Positions 51,290-60,989 of a stretch of 64,000 nt of DNA are shown one piece after another. This DNA comes from Bacteroidales bacterium UBA1410. Its GTDB lineage: Bacteria; Bacteroidota; Bacteroidia; Bacteroidales; Dysgonomonadaceae. The notes beneath the pieces are model-generated. The model ran no database searches. It was not told the DNA's origin and worked only from the letters and a program-made list of their open reading frames with translations. The DNA lies in the NCBI GenBank assembly GCA_002305015.1, contig DBPW01000008.1, forward strand, positions 46,824-110,823, written 5' to 3'. Made by a program: the position numbers and the translations under genes. Every line of letters begins with the position of its first letter. Position 1 is the stretch's first letter.

Positions 51290-51999
51290 TAAATCTTTAG
51301 TTTCTTCTCTACACGATCATAATAGGGAACAAGATTGGTGGTGTTTGGCTGTAAGCAGAAAAAAGCATCACCCTCGGCTTTGTTGTCGATGAGCCGTTGA
51401 TAGTGTTCCGAATCTTTTATATAGTTCAACGGATCGTGTTTGGCAAATTGCCATAGTTGCCATGCTATTTTCACGGCATCCGAATCCCATTTTATGGGAT
51501 GTTCGCCGGAAAGTTTTTCAGCGAAAGCTCCTCCGAAAAGGGTATCTTCGATATTCACCCGGTTGTTCCATCCGGCACATATTACCACTATCCGATTGCC
51601 GATTTCTCTGCATTTATTTGCCAGTGCATCGATGTTCGAGAAAGCACCGATAAGCAGCGTTTTGCATCCGCGTGCCAGTTTAATGGCGTGTGTTCCATTG
51701 GTTGTAGTAAAAACTATTTCTTTTCCCTCGACTTTTTCACGGGAATAATCGAAAGGTGAATTTCCGAAATCGGCAAAGTCGCACTTTCGGGTATTGCGCT
51801 CGGCTCCCACCGGATATCCTTGCGATTTGTATCGTTTGGCTTCTTCAATGTCGGCTACCGGAATGATGGCTGATGCTCCATTTGCAAAAGTTGCACACAT
51901 GGTGGTGGATGCACGAAAAATGTCGACAACGATTACGGTATCGTTTTCTTTTTTATAAAAAGGATAAAGAGCAGGTGAAAGACAAATATCCAATATCAT
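51286..51999 (-). CDS. comB: 2-phosphosulfolactate phosphatase (ComB family)
   Basis: 237 residues from ATG 51999 (MILDICLSPALYPFY); an ATG at 52011 adds four. ComB releases phosphate from 2-phosphosulfolactate in coenzyme M synthesis. Blocks seen are VVDIFRASTTMCATFANGA, GAERNTRKCDFADFGNSP, FTTTNGTHAI and AGWNNRVNIEDTLFGG. No comA, comC or other coenzyme M gene is in the window, and Bacteroidota are not known to make coenzyme M. The true substrate may therefore be another phosphosulfonate or phospho-hydroxy acid. Confidence 0.85.
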   Translation of the reverse strand: MILDICLSPALYPFYKKENDTVIVVDIFRASTTMCATFANGASAIIPVADIEEAKRYKSQGYPVGAERNTRKCDFADFGNSPFDYSREKVEGKEIVFTTTNGTHAIKLARGCKTLLIGAFSNIDALANKCREIGNRIVVICAGWNNRVNIEDTLFGGAFAEKLSGEHPIKWDSDAVKIAWQLWQFAKHDPLNYIKDSEHYQRLIDNKAEGDAFFCLQPNTTNLVPYYDRVEKKLKIY

Positions 52000-52139
52000 G
52001 ATAAAAATCAATTATCTGATTGTGTCAAAAGTTTTAACTTTGTGTTATAATGAACAAGAAAAAACAACAGACTTTGGCGCAAAAGTACAAAAACAAAGCG
52101 TTTTTTCGTATCTTTCGTCCGAATTAAATAGAAACAAAA

Positions 52140-52934
52140 ATGGATCTTTCGTATTTAAAATCCGATAATTTCTTTCTTTTGGCCGGCCCCTGCGTGATTG
52201 AAGGCGAAGAAATGGCAATGCAGATTGCCGAAAAAATAAAAACGATTGCCGATAAGCTGGCAATACCGTATGTGTTTAAGGGTTCATACAGGAAAGCCAA
52301 TCGTTCCAGGGTGGATTCATTTACGGGGATCGGCGATGAGAAAGCGTTGAAAATTTTGCGTAACGTGCGCGAAACGTTTCATATTCCTGTTATTACCGAT
52401 ATTCACGAGTCACATGAGGCACAAATGGCTGCTGAATATGTGGATATCTTGCAGATTCCTGCCTTTTTGTGTCGACAGACCGAATTGCTGATTGCTGCAG
52501 CCAAGACGGGGAAAGTGGTCAATATCAAAAAAGGACAGTTTTTATCGCCAGAGGCTATGCAGTTTGCAGCACAGAAAGTGGTAGATAGTGGAAATAACCG
52601 TGTTATTCTCACGGAAAGAGGAACCATGTTTGGATATGGCGATTTGGTCGTTGATTTTAGGGGAATACCTATAATGAAGAATTTAGGCTTTCCTGTGGTA
52701 ATGGATGCTACACACAGCTTGCAACAACCCAACCGCTCATCAGGGGTATCGGGTGGCCTGCCTCATCTCATTGAAACCATTGCAAAAGCGGCCATTGCGG
52801 TGGGTGTGGATGGGTTGTTCATTGAAACACATCCCGAACCTGAAAATGCTAAATCGGATGGAGCAAACATGTTGCCGCTGCATCAATTGGAAGATTTGTT
52901 GACAAAGTTGATAAGGATACGTAAGGCCATATGA
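52140..52934 (+). CDS. kdsA: 3-deoxy-8-phosphooctulonate synthase
   Basis: 264 residues. Condenses arabinose-5-phosphate and phosphoenolpyruvate to Kdo-8-phosphate for lipopolysaccharide. Motifs: LLAGPCVIEGEEMAMQIA, FKGSYRKANRSRVDSFTG, VITDIHESHEA, ILQIPAFLCRQTELL, VNIKKGQFLSPEAM and VMDATHSLQQPNRSSGVSGG. It overlaps the Maf gene by four bases. Confidence 0.96.
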   Translation: MDLSYLKSDNFFLLAGPCVIEGEEMAMQIAEKIKTIADKLAIPYVFKGSYRKANRSRVDSFTGIGDEKALKILRNVRETFHIPVITDIHESHEAQMAAEYVDILQIPAFLCRQTELLIAAAKTGKVVNIKKGQFLSPEAMQFAAQKVVDSGNNRVILTERGTMFGYGDLVVDFRGIPIMKNLGFPVVMDATHSLQQPNRSSGVSGGLPHLIETIAKAAIAVGVDGLFIETHPEPENAKSDGANMLPLHQLEDLLTKLIRIRKAI

Positions 52935-53506
52935 AACTGACAAACTATCGTATTATTCTTGCTTCCAACTCGCCTCGTCGGAAGGAATTGCTTTCGGGTA
53001 TCGATGTGGATTATGAAATCCATACGCTGCCCGATATCGATGAATCGTATCCCGGCGATCTTCCAAAGGAAGAAGTTGCCGAATTTCTTGCCCGAAAAAA
53101 AGCAGATGCTTACGTGGATTTTCTCGATGAAAATGCGTTGCTGATTACAGCCGATACTCTAGTGCTGTTGAATGATAAAATTTTGGGGAAGCCCCTAGAT
53201 AAGGAGGATGCCAAGAACATGTTGCGAGAACTTTCGGGTCAAACGCATTTGGTGATTACCGGCGTTTGTTTAACATCGAAACAAAAGCAAATTAGTTTTT
53301 CGGATAAAACCCGGGTGACTTTCGGCAGCCTTACAGACGGTGAAATCGAATATTATGTTGAAAAATATAATCCTTTGGATAAAGCAGGAGCTTACGGTGT
53401 GCAAGAATGGATCGGATACGTTGGGGTGGAAACAATTGAGGGTTCGTATTTTAATGTGATGGGGTTACCCATTTTTAAATTATATCGTGAATTAAAAGAA
53501 TTCTAA
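52931..53506 (+). CDS. Maf-family nucleoside triphosphate pyrophosphatase
   Basis: 191 residues. Maf proteins hydrolyse non-canonical or pyrimidine NTPs and are linked to septum inhibition. SNSPRRKELLSGI is the substrate loop, then DIDESYPG, ITADTLVLLNDKILGKP with the catalytic aspartate region, SGQTHLVITGVCL and DKAGAYGVQEWIG. Translationally coupled to kdsA. Confidence 0.93.
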   Translation: MKLTNYRIILASNSPRRKELLSGIDVDYEIHTLPDIDESYPGDLPKEEVAEFLARKKADAYVDFLDENALLITADTLVLLNDKILGKPLDKEDAKNMLRELSGQTHLVITGVCLTSKQKQISFSDKTRVTFGSLTDGEIEYYVEKYNPLDKAGAYGVQEWIGYVGVETIEGSYFNVMGLPIFKLYRELKEF

Positions 53507-53521
53507 AAAATAAAAAAACTG

Positions 53522-53529
53522 TATCTTTG
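53522..53529 (+). promoter_or_regulatory. -7 box of the aspartate kinase gene
   Basis: TATCTTTG matches TAnnTTTG, 42 bases before the ATG at 53572. Confidence 0.5.
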
Positions 53530-53571
53530 TGGTTTTTATGACGTTTAATTTGTAATGGATAATTAAGTTCT

Positions 53572-54972
53572 ATGTTGACAGTGGAAAAAATAGGCGGAAC
53601 ATCCATGTCGCAATTTCAGGATGTGCTGCAAAATATAATAAAAGGGAATCGCAAAGGCGATGAGCTGTACAACCGTATTTTTGTAGTTTCGGCTTACAAC
53701 AATGTTACCAATTGGTTGCTGGAACACAAAAAAACAGGCGAGCCGGGTATTTACAACAAGTTTCTCAATGGCGAAGACTACAGCAGTGCGTTGGATGCAT
53801 TTTGTCAGCGGCTGTTATTGATAAATGACGGTTTCGCCGATATCGGGCTTGATTTGAAGGAGGCTCGCGATTTCATTCGTTTTCGGGTGGATCAGGCAAA
53901 AACCATTTTATTTAGTCTCAGCAAAGTACTGGCATCGGGATATGTAAACAGAACCGATATTTATTTGGCTGCACGCGAAATTTTAGCATCGATTGGGGAA
54001 GCTCATTCCGGTTGGAATACGGTAAATATTTTGAATAACAACGGCATAAACGCACGTTTTATTGATCTATGTGGTTTTAACGATAATGAACCGTTGACGA
54101 TTGACGAACGCATTCATAAAGAGTTTTGCGGAATCGATTTTAGTAAAGTAATTTGTGTTGCTACCGGATATACCAAAGGTACGGAGGGCATTATGCGTGC
54201 TTTTGATCGTGGCTATTCCGAGGTCACCTTCAGTAAAATTGCCGTGGAAGTAAAAGCCGACGAAGCAGTTATTCACAAAGAATTTCACCTGTCGAGTGCC
54301 GACCCCCAAATTGTGGGAGTAGAGAATAGTGTTCCTGTAGGTCATACCAACTATATTATTGCGGATCAGTTGGCCGATATAGGAATGGAAGCCATTCATC
54401 CCAAAGCCGCAAAACCATTGGAACTGGCCGGAATAAATATTCGTATAAAAAATACCTTTGATCCTGAACATCCGGGAACATTGATTTCGCGCGATTATGT
54501 TTCGCCCGAACCACGGGTGGAAATTGTTTCCGGATCCCGAAAAGTAGTTGCCATTGAAGTTCACGACCCCATGATGGTGGGGGAAGTTGGTTTCGATGGT
54601 CGTATAATGGAATATTTCGTTAAATACAACGTGAGCTACATTATGAAATCTACCGATGCTAATTCAATTACAATGGTTGTTTGGGATAATGAGAAGTCAC
54701 GTGAATTGGTTAGGGCGTTGAAGGATGCCTTTTATCAAGTAAGGGCGGTTCCTGTGGCAATTGTTTGCGCTATGGGCAGCAACATTGCTATTCCGGGTTT
54801 TTTACATAAAGCCGCAAAAGCATTGTACGAAAGAGGAATTAATATCGAAAGTTTTGCTCAGTCGCTCAGACAGGTTAATATGCAATTTATTATCGCTCGC
54901 GATAAATATGAAGAAGCTGTTATCGCGTTGAATGAGGAATTATGCAAAAAACCCAATCATACGATGGGATAG
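53572..54972 (+). CDS. Aspartate kinase
   Basis: 466 residues. Phosphorylates aspartate at the head of the lysine/threonine/methionine pathway. The N-terminal kinase motif KIGGTSM is followed by VVSAYNNVTNWLL. The amino-acid-kinase core is VATGYTKGTEGIMRAFDRGYSE, ending in ADEAVIHKEFHLSSADP and MEAIHPKAAKPLELAGI. Two C-terminal ACT domains are seen (VVAIEVHDPMM; VPVAIVCAMGSN). Monofunctional; not fused to homoserine dehydrogenase. The overall form resembles the aspartokinases seen in ectoine clusters, but no ectoine gene is present. Convergent with hflX, 11 bases apart. Confidence 0.93.
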   Translation: MLTVEKIGGTSMSQFQDVLQNIIKGNRKGDELYNRIFVVSAYNNVTNWLLEHKKTGEPGIYNKFLNGEDYSSALDAFCQRLLLINDGFADIGLDLKEARDFIRFRVDQAKTILFSLSKVLASGYVNRTDIYLAAREILASIGEAHSGWNTVNILNNNGINARFIDLCGFNDNEPLTIDERIHKEFCGIDFSKVICVATGYTKGTEGIMRAFDRGYSEVTFSKIAVEVKADEAVIHKEFHLSSADPQIVGVENSVPVGHTNYIIADQLADIGMEAIHPKAAKPLELAGINIRIKNTFDPEHPGTLISRDYVSPEPRVEIVSGSRKVVAIEVHDPMMVGEVGFDGRIMEYFVKYNVSYIMKSTDANSITMVVWDNEKSRELVRALKDAFYQVRAVPVAIVCAMGSNIAIPGFLHKAAKALYERGINIESFAQSLRQVNMQFIIARDKYEEAVIALNEELCKKPNHTMG

Positions 54973-54983
54973 CCTTTTTACTC

Positions 54984-56204
54984 TTATTCTTGCAGATCAG
55001 GATAAAGAAAATCATTATAGGGAAATCGCGTAATGTGAATTTCCCTTACTTTTTTGTATAAAATCGATTTTAGTTCCTCTATGTTTTCTTTTTCTTTGGC
55101 AGAAATAAAAACACAATTTTCCTTTAATTTACCCATCCATGTTTGTTTTAATTCTTCGAGCGTATAATTTTCTCTTTTTTTGGGCATAAGGTCGTAAGAA
55201 TTTTGTGGAACATGCGTAAAAGCATCGATTTTGTTGAAAACAATAATGGTGGGTTTTTCTGTGTTATCGATATCAAAAAGTGTTTTCTCTACTACTTCCA
55301 TTTGTTCTTCAAAGGCGGGGTGTGAGATGTCTACCATATGTATGAGGATATCGGCTTCGCGAACTTCATCGAGGGTAGATTTAAACGATTCGATGAGGTC
55401 GGTAGGTAATTTTCGGATAAAACCAACGGTATCCGATAAAAGGAAAGGTAGGTTTTCGATGGTTACTTTTCGAACGGTTGTATCCAATGTGGCAAAAAGT
55501 TTATCTTCCGCAAAGACATCCGATTTGCTAAGCAGATTCATAAGGGTGGATTTGCCTACGTTGGTATAACCCACGAGTGCAACACGTACCAATTTCCCAC
55601 GATTTTTGCGTTGTACCGATTTCTGCATATCGATGTTTTTCAATTCTTTCTTCAGGTGAGAAATTTTATCGAGAATGATGCGTCGGTCGGTTTCCAATTG
55701 TGTTTCGCCCGGACCACGCATAATGGTCCCTCCCCCACCATATTGACGTTCAAGGTGAGTCCACATACGTGTTAGTCGGGGTAATAAATATTGATATTGA
55801 GCTAGTTCAACTTGTGCTTTGGCATGAGCCGTTTTTGCCCGCATGGCAAAGATATCCAAGATAAGGCCGGTTCTATCCAGAATCTGAATCTTGAGCTCTT
55901 TTTCGATATTTCGTATTTGTCGTGGGGAAAGCTCATCATCGAAAATGATGGTATCGATGTGGTTATTCTCATTGGCAACATATTCTTTTATTTCTTGAAG
56001 CTTTCCTGCCCCTACGAATGTTACCGAATTAGGTATATCTAATCGTTGAATAAAACGTTTCCCCGGAACTATCCCTGCTGTTTCCGCAAGAAAAGCCAAT
56101 TCGTCAAGATAATCGTGTACTTTTTCTTCATTTTGTTCGGGTGTGATAAGTCCCACCAAAACGGCTTTTTGTTTCTTTTCTTCGTTTATAATAAGATCTT
56201 TCAT
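54984..56204 (-). CDS. hflX: GTPase HflX
   Basis: About 406 residues from ATG 56204 (MKDLIINEEKKQKAVLVGL); another ATG at 56213 is three codons earlier. Longer frames overlap mnmA. The ribosome-splitting GTPase has the HflX N-terminal domain (IDTIIFDDELSPRQIRNIEKEL), the glycine-rich YGGGGTIMRGPGETQLETDRR, and the G domain. The latter has G1 GYTNVGKST, G3 DTVGFIRKLP and G4 FNKIDA. Probably co-transcribed downstream of mnmA. Confidence 0.95.
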   Translation of the reverse strand: MKDLIINEEKKQKAVLVGLITPEQNEEKVHDYLDELAFLAETAGIVPGKRFIQRLDIPNSVTFVGAGKLQEIKEYVANENNHIDTIIFDDELSPRQIRNIEKELKIQILDRTGLILDIFAMRAKTAHAKAQVELAQYQYLLPRLTRMWTHLERQYGGGGTIMRGPGETQLETDRRIILDKISHLKKELKNIDMQKSVQRKNRGKLVRVALVGYTNVGKSTLMNLLSKSDVFAEDKLFATLDTTVRKVTIENLPFLLSDTVGFIRKLPTDLIESFKSTLDEVREADILIHMVDISHPAFEEQMEVVEKTLFDIDNTEKPTIIVFNKIDAFTHVPQNSYDLMPKKRENYTLEELKQTWMGKLKENCVFISAKEKENIEELKSILYKKVREIHITRFPYNDFLYPDLQE

Positions 56205-56266
56205 TCGGTTCATAAAATTCACATGGTAATTATAAGCAAAAATTAGACCAAAGCCAAATCGGTCCT

Positions 56267-57331
56267 TCAAATAATCATTCCACTTCCCAGGCACAGACGG
56301 CATTCTTTATCGTACACCACGCCAAACTGTCCCGCTGCAATTCCCTGCACGGGTTTTTCGGATTGAATGCGATAGATGTCTCCGATTTTTGAAATTTTTC
56401 CGGGGGTAAATTCAGGGGTATGGCGGATCTTGAACATAATTTCTTTTTCATTTTCAAAATCGCCCCATATATCTTTTGTAATAAATGAAAATCCTTGCAG
56501 ATCGATCACATTGCCATATTGATATTGGGTGTTGTATCCTTTAGACACATAAATAATGTTGCGATTGATGTCTTTTTTGATTACAAACCACGGTCCTCCG
56601 CTTAAACCGAGCCCTTTTCGCTGTCCGATGGTGTGAAACCAATATCCCTGATGTTTGCCGAGGATGTTCCCGGTTTCGAGCTCCACAATCAATCCCTCTT
56701 TTTTCCCTAAATAGCGTTCGATAAATTCGTTATAATTGATCTTGCCGAGGAAACAAATGCCTTGACTGTCTTTTCGCTGTGCCGATGGCAATTTTTCTTG
56801 AGCGGCAATAGCACGTACTTCCGATTTCAGCAAGTTTCCTATTGGAAACATTAGCCGTGAAACCTGCAGGTAGTTGATTTGACCCAAAAAATAGGTCTGA
56901 TCTTTTACGCGATCTTTTGCCGTTGAGAGCCAAGTGAGACCATCGATCTCTGTGGTGGTGGCGTAATGACCGGTTGCAATTTTATCGAAATGGTGCCCCC
57001 ATTTTTCATCGAAGCAACCAAACTTGATCAGTTTATTGCACATCATGTCGGGATTTGGTGTCAAACCTCGCTTTACCGATTCAATCGTGTAGCGCACAAC
57101 ACTATTCCAATATTCGTCTTGTAGCGATACAATCTCGAACCGACAGCCGTACTTTTTTGCAATATAGGAAACAATTTCAATGTCTTCTTCCGACGGACAG
57201 TCAATATATCCATCTTTATCTTCCATCCCGATTTTTATATAAAAAAGAGTAGGATCGTAACCCATTTCTTTCAGGCGATAAACAACTACCGAGCTATCTA
57301 CTCCTCCGGATACCAATGCTGCAATTTCCAT
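56267..57331 (-). CDS. mnmA: tRNA-specific 2-thiouridylase MnmA
   Basis: 354 residues from ATG 57331 ([20 protein letters not shown]). Thiolates U34 of Glu, Gln and Lys tRNAs with sulfur ultimately delivered by carriers such as TusA. P-loop SGGVDSS, catalytic cysteine in [14 protein letters not shown], the partner cysteine in [10 protein letters not shown], and [18 protein letters not shown] are all present. A TusA-like protein at 20386 might feed it, but its genomic setting suggests a different job. Confidence 0.96.
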   Translation of the reverse strand: MEIAALVSGGVDSSVVVYRLKEMGYDPTLFYIKIGMEDKDGYIDCPSEEDIEIVSYIAKKYGCRFEIVSLQDEYWNSVVRYTIESVKRGLTPNPDMMCNKLIKFGCFDEKWGHHFDKIATGHYATTTEIDGLTWLSTAKDRVKDQTYFLGQINYLQVSRLMFPIGNLLKSEVRAIAAQEKLPSAQRKDSQGICFLGKINYNEFIERYLGKKEGLIVELETGNILGKHQGYWFHTIGQRKGLGLSGGPWFVIKKDINRNIIYVSKGYNTQYQYGNVIDLQGFSFITKDIWGDFENEKEIMFKIRHTPEFTPGKISKIGDIYRIQSEKPVQGIAAGQFGVVYDKECRLCLGSGMII

Positions 57332-57351
57332 TTTTTGCTTGATTTTCACTG

Positions 57352-57359
57352 CAAAGTTA
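57352..57359 (-). promoter_or_regulatory. -7 box of the mnmA promoter
   Basis: TAACTTTG on the minus strand matches TAnnTTTG, 21 bases before the mnmA start. Confidence 0.45.
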
Positions 57360-57417
57360 CGAATAAGAATCAAATCTTTTCACTTGCATTTTGTAATCTT
57401 GTTTGGTCTTTTTTTCG

Positions 57418-57425
57418 TATTTTTG
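57418..57425 (+). promoter_or_regulatory. -7 box upstream of pta
   Basis: TATTTTTG matches TAnnTTTG, about 85 bases before the pta ATG. The -33 element is not well placed. Confidence 0.35.
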
Positions 57426-57510
57426 CAACAAAGTATTTGTAAACTGAAATTCAGACCGGCAAATCTGTCTATTTTGAAAGAATCGTCATTAGAAAAGTAT
57501 AGTATATATT

Positions 57511-58527
57511 ATGAATTTGATGGAAAACATTATTGCGCGTGCAAAGGCTAACAAACAGCGCATTGTTTTGCCCGAAGGTACCGAAAGACGCACTATTCAA
57601 GCAGCCGATCGGGTGATAGGTGATGGAGTGGCTCATATTATTTTGCTTGGTGATCCCAAAGAAATTCACTCCTTAGCCTTGGAAATGAATCTTAAGCAGA
57701 TTAAAAGCGCAACTATTATCGACCCTAAAAGCCACAATCAAAAAGAAGCTTATGCGGATCTTCTTTTTCAGCTTCGTCAAAAAAAAGGGATGACACCCGA
57801 AAAAGCTGCAAAATTGGTGGAAGATCCATTGTATTTGGCGTGTTTAATGATTAAAAACGGTGATGCCGACGGAGAACTAGCCGGTGCGCTGAATTTTACG
57901 GGCGATGTGTTACGTCCCGCATTGCAGATCATTAAAACTCAACCGGGGATGAGTGTAGTATCCGGCGCATTTCTTATGTTTACTCAAACGCATGAATACG
58001 GTGAAAATGGCGTTCTGCTTTTCGCTGATTGTGCTGTTATACCCAATCCTTCTTATGAAGAGTTGGCGACCATTGCCATCGCCTCGGCCCAAACTGTCCG
58101 CAGTATTTTGAGCGCGAAACCCCGTATTGCGATGTTGAGTTTTTCTACCAAGGGAAGTGCTCAGCATGAAATGATTGAAAAAGTGGTGAAGGCTACTCAT
58201 TTGGCTAAAGAATTGGAGCCTTCACTGGCAATAGACGGCGAACTTCAAGTGGATGCAGCTTTGGTTCCTTCGGTTGCCGAGAGAAAAGCTCCGGGAAGCC
58301 CGGTTGCAGGTAAGGCCAATGTGTTGATTTTTCCCTCGCTGGAGGCGGGTAATATTGGTTATAAGCTGGTTCAACGCTTGGGCAATGCCGAAGCTATCGG
58401 GCCTATTTTGCAAGGAATGGCTGCACCGGTAAACGATTTGTCGCGCGGCTGTTCAGTAGACGACATTTATAAAATGGTTGCCATTACAGCTAACCAGGCT
58501 ATTGCCTTGAAAAATTCTGCCTCGTAG
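57511..58527 (+). CDS. pta: Phosphate acetyltransferase
   Basis: 338 residues, the short single-domain Pta. Interconverts acetyl-CoA and acetyl phosphate. Motifs: RIVLPEGTERRTIQAADRV, EKAAKLVEDPLYLACLMIKNG (split), VLLFADCAVIPNP, ARPxxAMLSFSTKGS-like RIAMLSFSTKGSA, and KANVLIFPSLEAGNIGYKL. With ackA 1.2 kb downstream it makes ATP from acetyl-CoA. A third gene lies between the two. Confidence 0.95.
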   Translation: MNLMENIIARAKANKQRIVLPEGTERRTIQAADRVIGDGVAHIILLGDPKEIHSLALEMNLKQIKSATIIDPKSHNQKEAYADLLFQLRQKKGMTPEKAAKLVEDPLYLACLMIKNGDADGELAGALNFTGDVLRPALQIIKTQPGMSVVSGAFLMFTQTHEYGENGVLLFADCAVIPNPSYEELATIAIASAQTVRSILSAKPRIAMLSFSTKGSAQHEMIEKVVKATHLAKELEPSLAIDGELQVDAALVPSVAERKAPGSPVAGKANVLIFPSLEAGNIGYKLVQRLGNAEAIGPILQGMAAPVNDLSRGCSVDDIYKMVAITANQAIALKNSAS

Positions 58528-58588
58528 GATACGATTCTTACAACTAATATACTCTCTTGATTATCATATAAAAAAATTTTAATATAAC

Positions 58589-59563
58589 ATGAGTGAACTG
58601 ATTATTGATTCCATTGAAAAATATGGACTTCATATAACTACCCCACGTAAAAATAAACCGTTGTTTTCGAAAATTGGGGTAGTTGGTGCGGGAAAAGAAG
58701 GGCGAAACATTATTAATCTTACTGCTTCTGCAGGGATGGATGTTGTTTTTATGGAAGAATCTAACGAACGAATCGAATACGTAATGGGTCAGCTCAGCAA
58801 GAATATGGACACTCGTATCGAGAATTGGGGATTGACTCAATCGGAAAAAAGAGCGATCTTGAATCGAATTACTCCTACACTGGTATATGATGATTTCAAG
58901 GGCTGCGATTTAGTGATAGAATGCACGCGTTATTCAGAAACCGGACGTCGCAGCATTCCTTTGAGGAAAAATATTTTTAAAAAACTGGAAGAGGTACTCG
59001 AGCCTGATGCCATTATTGCAACAAATGGATTTACGGTGATCATTAGTGAATTGGCGGCCGAATTAATTCACAAGGAAAGATGCGTAAGTCTGTATTTTCC
59101 TGTTTCGCATCCTGATGCGCGCATTTTGGAGATTGTAACCGGCATGTATACCTCTGAAGAAGTATGCAAAAAAATGGAGATTTTTGCTAAATTAATTGGC
59201 TATATTCCTCATCGAGTGAATGAGAATAATGGGAATGTAAGTCTCCGACTGATGGTTCCGATGCTCAACGAAGCGTGCGAGATTTTGTTGGAACGGGTGT
59301 CATCAATGAAAAGCATCGAAGAAACCTTTACTATTATTTACGGACAGCGTTATGGGATTTTCCGCTTGTCGGATATTATCGGGATAGAACGATTGGTTGT
59401 TCTTATGGAAACCATGTTCAACGATTATGGAGATAAAAAATATAAACCCAATCCTATTTTGTGGAAACTTTATCGCTCTCATCAGCTAGGAGTTCGTACA
59501 CGAAAAGGATTTTATATTTATGATGAAATGGAAAGGCCTATTGCCGAAAATATATTGTTTTAA
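58589..59563 (+). CDS. Divergent 3-hydroxyacyl-CoA dehydrogenase homologue lacking the catalytic histidine
   Basis: 324 residues. Rossmann NAD motif KIGVVGAGKEGRNI (29-41), an E in VVFMEESNERIEYV, and a C-terminal dimerisation domain with GLxTRKGFYIYDE-like GVRTRKGFYIYDE give the 3-hydroxyacyl-CoA dehydrogenase fold. In true enzymes SNTSS and GxHFFNP carry the catalytic serine and histidine. Here the matching stretches read ATNGFTVII and VSLYFPVSHPD, so the histidine position is Tyr169 while the following Glu181 remains. Set between pta and ackA, it may sense or act on acyl-CoA, or have a changed reaction. Confidence 0.8.
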   Translation: MSELIIDSIEKYGLHITTPRKNKPLFSKIGVVGAGKEGRNIINLTASAGMDVVFMEESNERIEYVMGQLSKNMDTRIENWGLTQSEKRAILNRITPTLVYDDFKGCDLVIECTRYSETGRRSIPLRKNIFKKLEEVLEPDAIIATNGFTVIISELAAELIHKERCVSLYFPVSHPDARILEIVTGMYTSEEVCKKMEIFAKLIGYIPHRVNENNGNVSLRLMVPMLNEACEILLERVSSMKSIEETFTIIYGQRYGIFRLSDIIGIERLVVLMETMFNDYGDKKYKPNPILWKLYRSHQLGVRTRKGFYIYDEMERPIAENILF

Positions 59564-59702
59564 CAGCTAAGGTTTTTAGGGCTTTGATCATTTCTTGTTT
59601 TTTCGACAAAAAATCAATCAGCATAAAGAATTTGTTTAAAAAGTTCTTTTTCTTTCGAATAGATACATTTCTTTGAACGTTTATAACGATAAAAATAGCA
59701 AA

Positions 59703-60911
59703 ATGAAAATATTGGTTTTAAACTGCGGAAGCTCATCCATTAAGTATAAACTCTTTGACATGGAAAATCATTCCGTTCTGGCGCAAGGTGGCATTGAAAA
59801 AATCGGGTTAAAAGGTTCTTTTCTTAAACTGACTTTGCCCAATGGACAAAAAGTCATGCTCGAAGGTGAGATTCTGGAACACAGGATAGGAATTGAATAC
59901 ATTTTGGGTGTGCTCTTAAGTGACAAATATGGCTGCATCCGATCGCTTGAAGAGATTGATGCCGTTGGACATCGGGTTGTTCATGGAGGAGAGAAATTCA
60001 ACAAAAGTGTGCTCATCACCGATGAAGTGATTGAGATGGTAAAAGAATGCATCGATTTAGCTCCCTTACACAATCCACCCAATTTAAAAGGGATAAATGC
60101 TATTGCAGAGTTTATGCCGAAAACCCCGCAGGTGGCCGTTTTTGATACCGCTTTCCATCAAACGATGCCCGATTATGCATATATGTATGGATTGCCGTAT
60201 TCTCTTTATGAAAAATATGGTATCCGTCGTTATGGATTTCATGGAACTAGCCATCGCTATGTTTCCAGACGAGCGTGCGACTTCCTGAATGTACCTTATG
60301 AGGAACAGCGCATCATTACCGCGCATATTGGGAACGGAGGGTCGGTGACGGCTATTAAAAATGGAAAATCCATTGATACAAGTATGGGAATGACTCCGGT
60401 TGAAGGGCTTATTATGGGTACACGATCAGGAGATGTAGATCCGGGTGCCATCACTTATATAATGGATAAAGAGCATCTTAGTTCGCAAGGTGTTTCCCGA
60501 TTATTAAATAAGTTTTCGGGAGTGCTGGGTATTTCCGGTGTTTCTTCGGATATGCGCGAAATAGAAGCGGCCATTGAACAAGGAAATGAGCGTGCTAAAC
60601 TGGCAATGCGGATGTATAACTATCGTATAAAAAAATATATTGGTTCTTATACTGCCATTTTAGGAGGACTGGATATATTGGTATTCACCGGTGGAGTAGG
60701 AGAAAACCAGACATCGACCCGCAGCGAGGTTTGCAAGAATATGGAATATTTAGGACTGGAACTCGATGAAGAAGTAAATGCTTCGGTTCGTGCTCAAGAG
60801 GCATTGATTAGTAAACCCACTTCAAAAGTGAAGGTTCTGGTAATTCCTACTAATGAAGAATTAACCATAGCTCATGATACGTTGGGAATCATCGGATGTA
60901 AAATAAAATAG
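59703..60911 (+). CDS. ackA: Acetate kinase
   Basis: 402 residues from ATG 59703 (MKILVLNCGSSSIKYKLF); an earlier in-frame start at 59673 adds ten residues. Motifs: LNCGSSSIKY, VGHRVVHGGEKF, FDTAFHQTMP, RRYGFHGTSHRYV, AHIGNGGSVTAIKNGKS, DTSMGMTPVEGLIMGTRSGDVDPG and FTGGVGENQ. Converts acetyl phosphate and ADP to acetate and ATP. A terminator overlaps its stop codon. Confidence 0.97.
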   Translation: MKILVLNCGSSSIKYKLFDMENHSVLAQGGIEKIGLKGSFLKLTLPNGQKVMLEGEILEHRIGIEYILGVLLSDKYGCIRSLEEIDAVGHRVVHGGEKFNKSVLITDEVIEMVKECIDLAPLHNPPNLKGINAIAEFMPKTPQVAVFDTAFHQTMPDYAYMYGLPYSLYEKYGIRRYGFHGTSHRYVSRRACDFLNVPYEEQRIITAHIGNGGSVTAIKNGKSIDTSMGMTPVEGLIMGTRSGDVDPGAITYIMDKEHLSSQGVSRLLNKFSGVLGISGVSSDMREIEAAIEQGNERAKLAMRMYNYRIKKYIGSYTAILGGLDILVFTGGVGENQTSTRSEVCKNMEYLGLELDEEVNASVRAQEALISKPTSKVKVLVIPTNEELTIAHDTLGIIGCKIK

Positions 60912-60946
60912 GAGGAAAACTATTTCATTTTCCTCCTACTCGATTT
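60910..60946. terminator. Terminator between ackA and rplI
   Basis: AGGAGGAAAA (60910-60919) pairs with TTTTCCTCCT (60928-60937) around an eight-base loop, followed by ACTCGATTTTTT. T-rich on both sides, so probably used by both convergent units. Confidence 0.75.
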
Positions 60947-60989
60947 TTTATGAATTATCGTTTCGCGGTTTTATGTATAAGTGAAAAGA

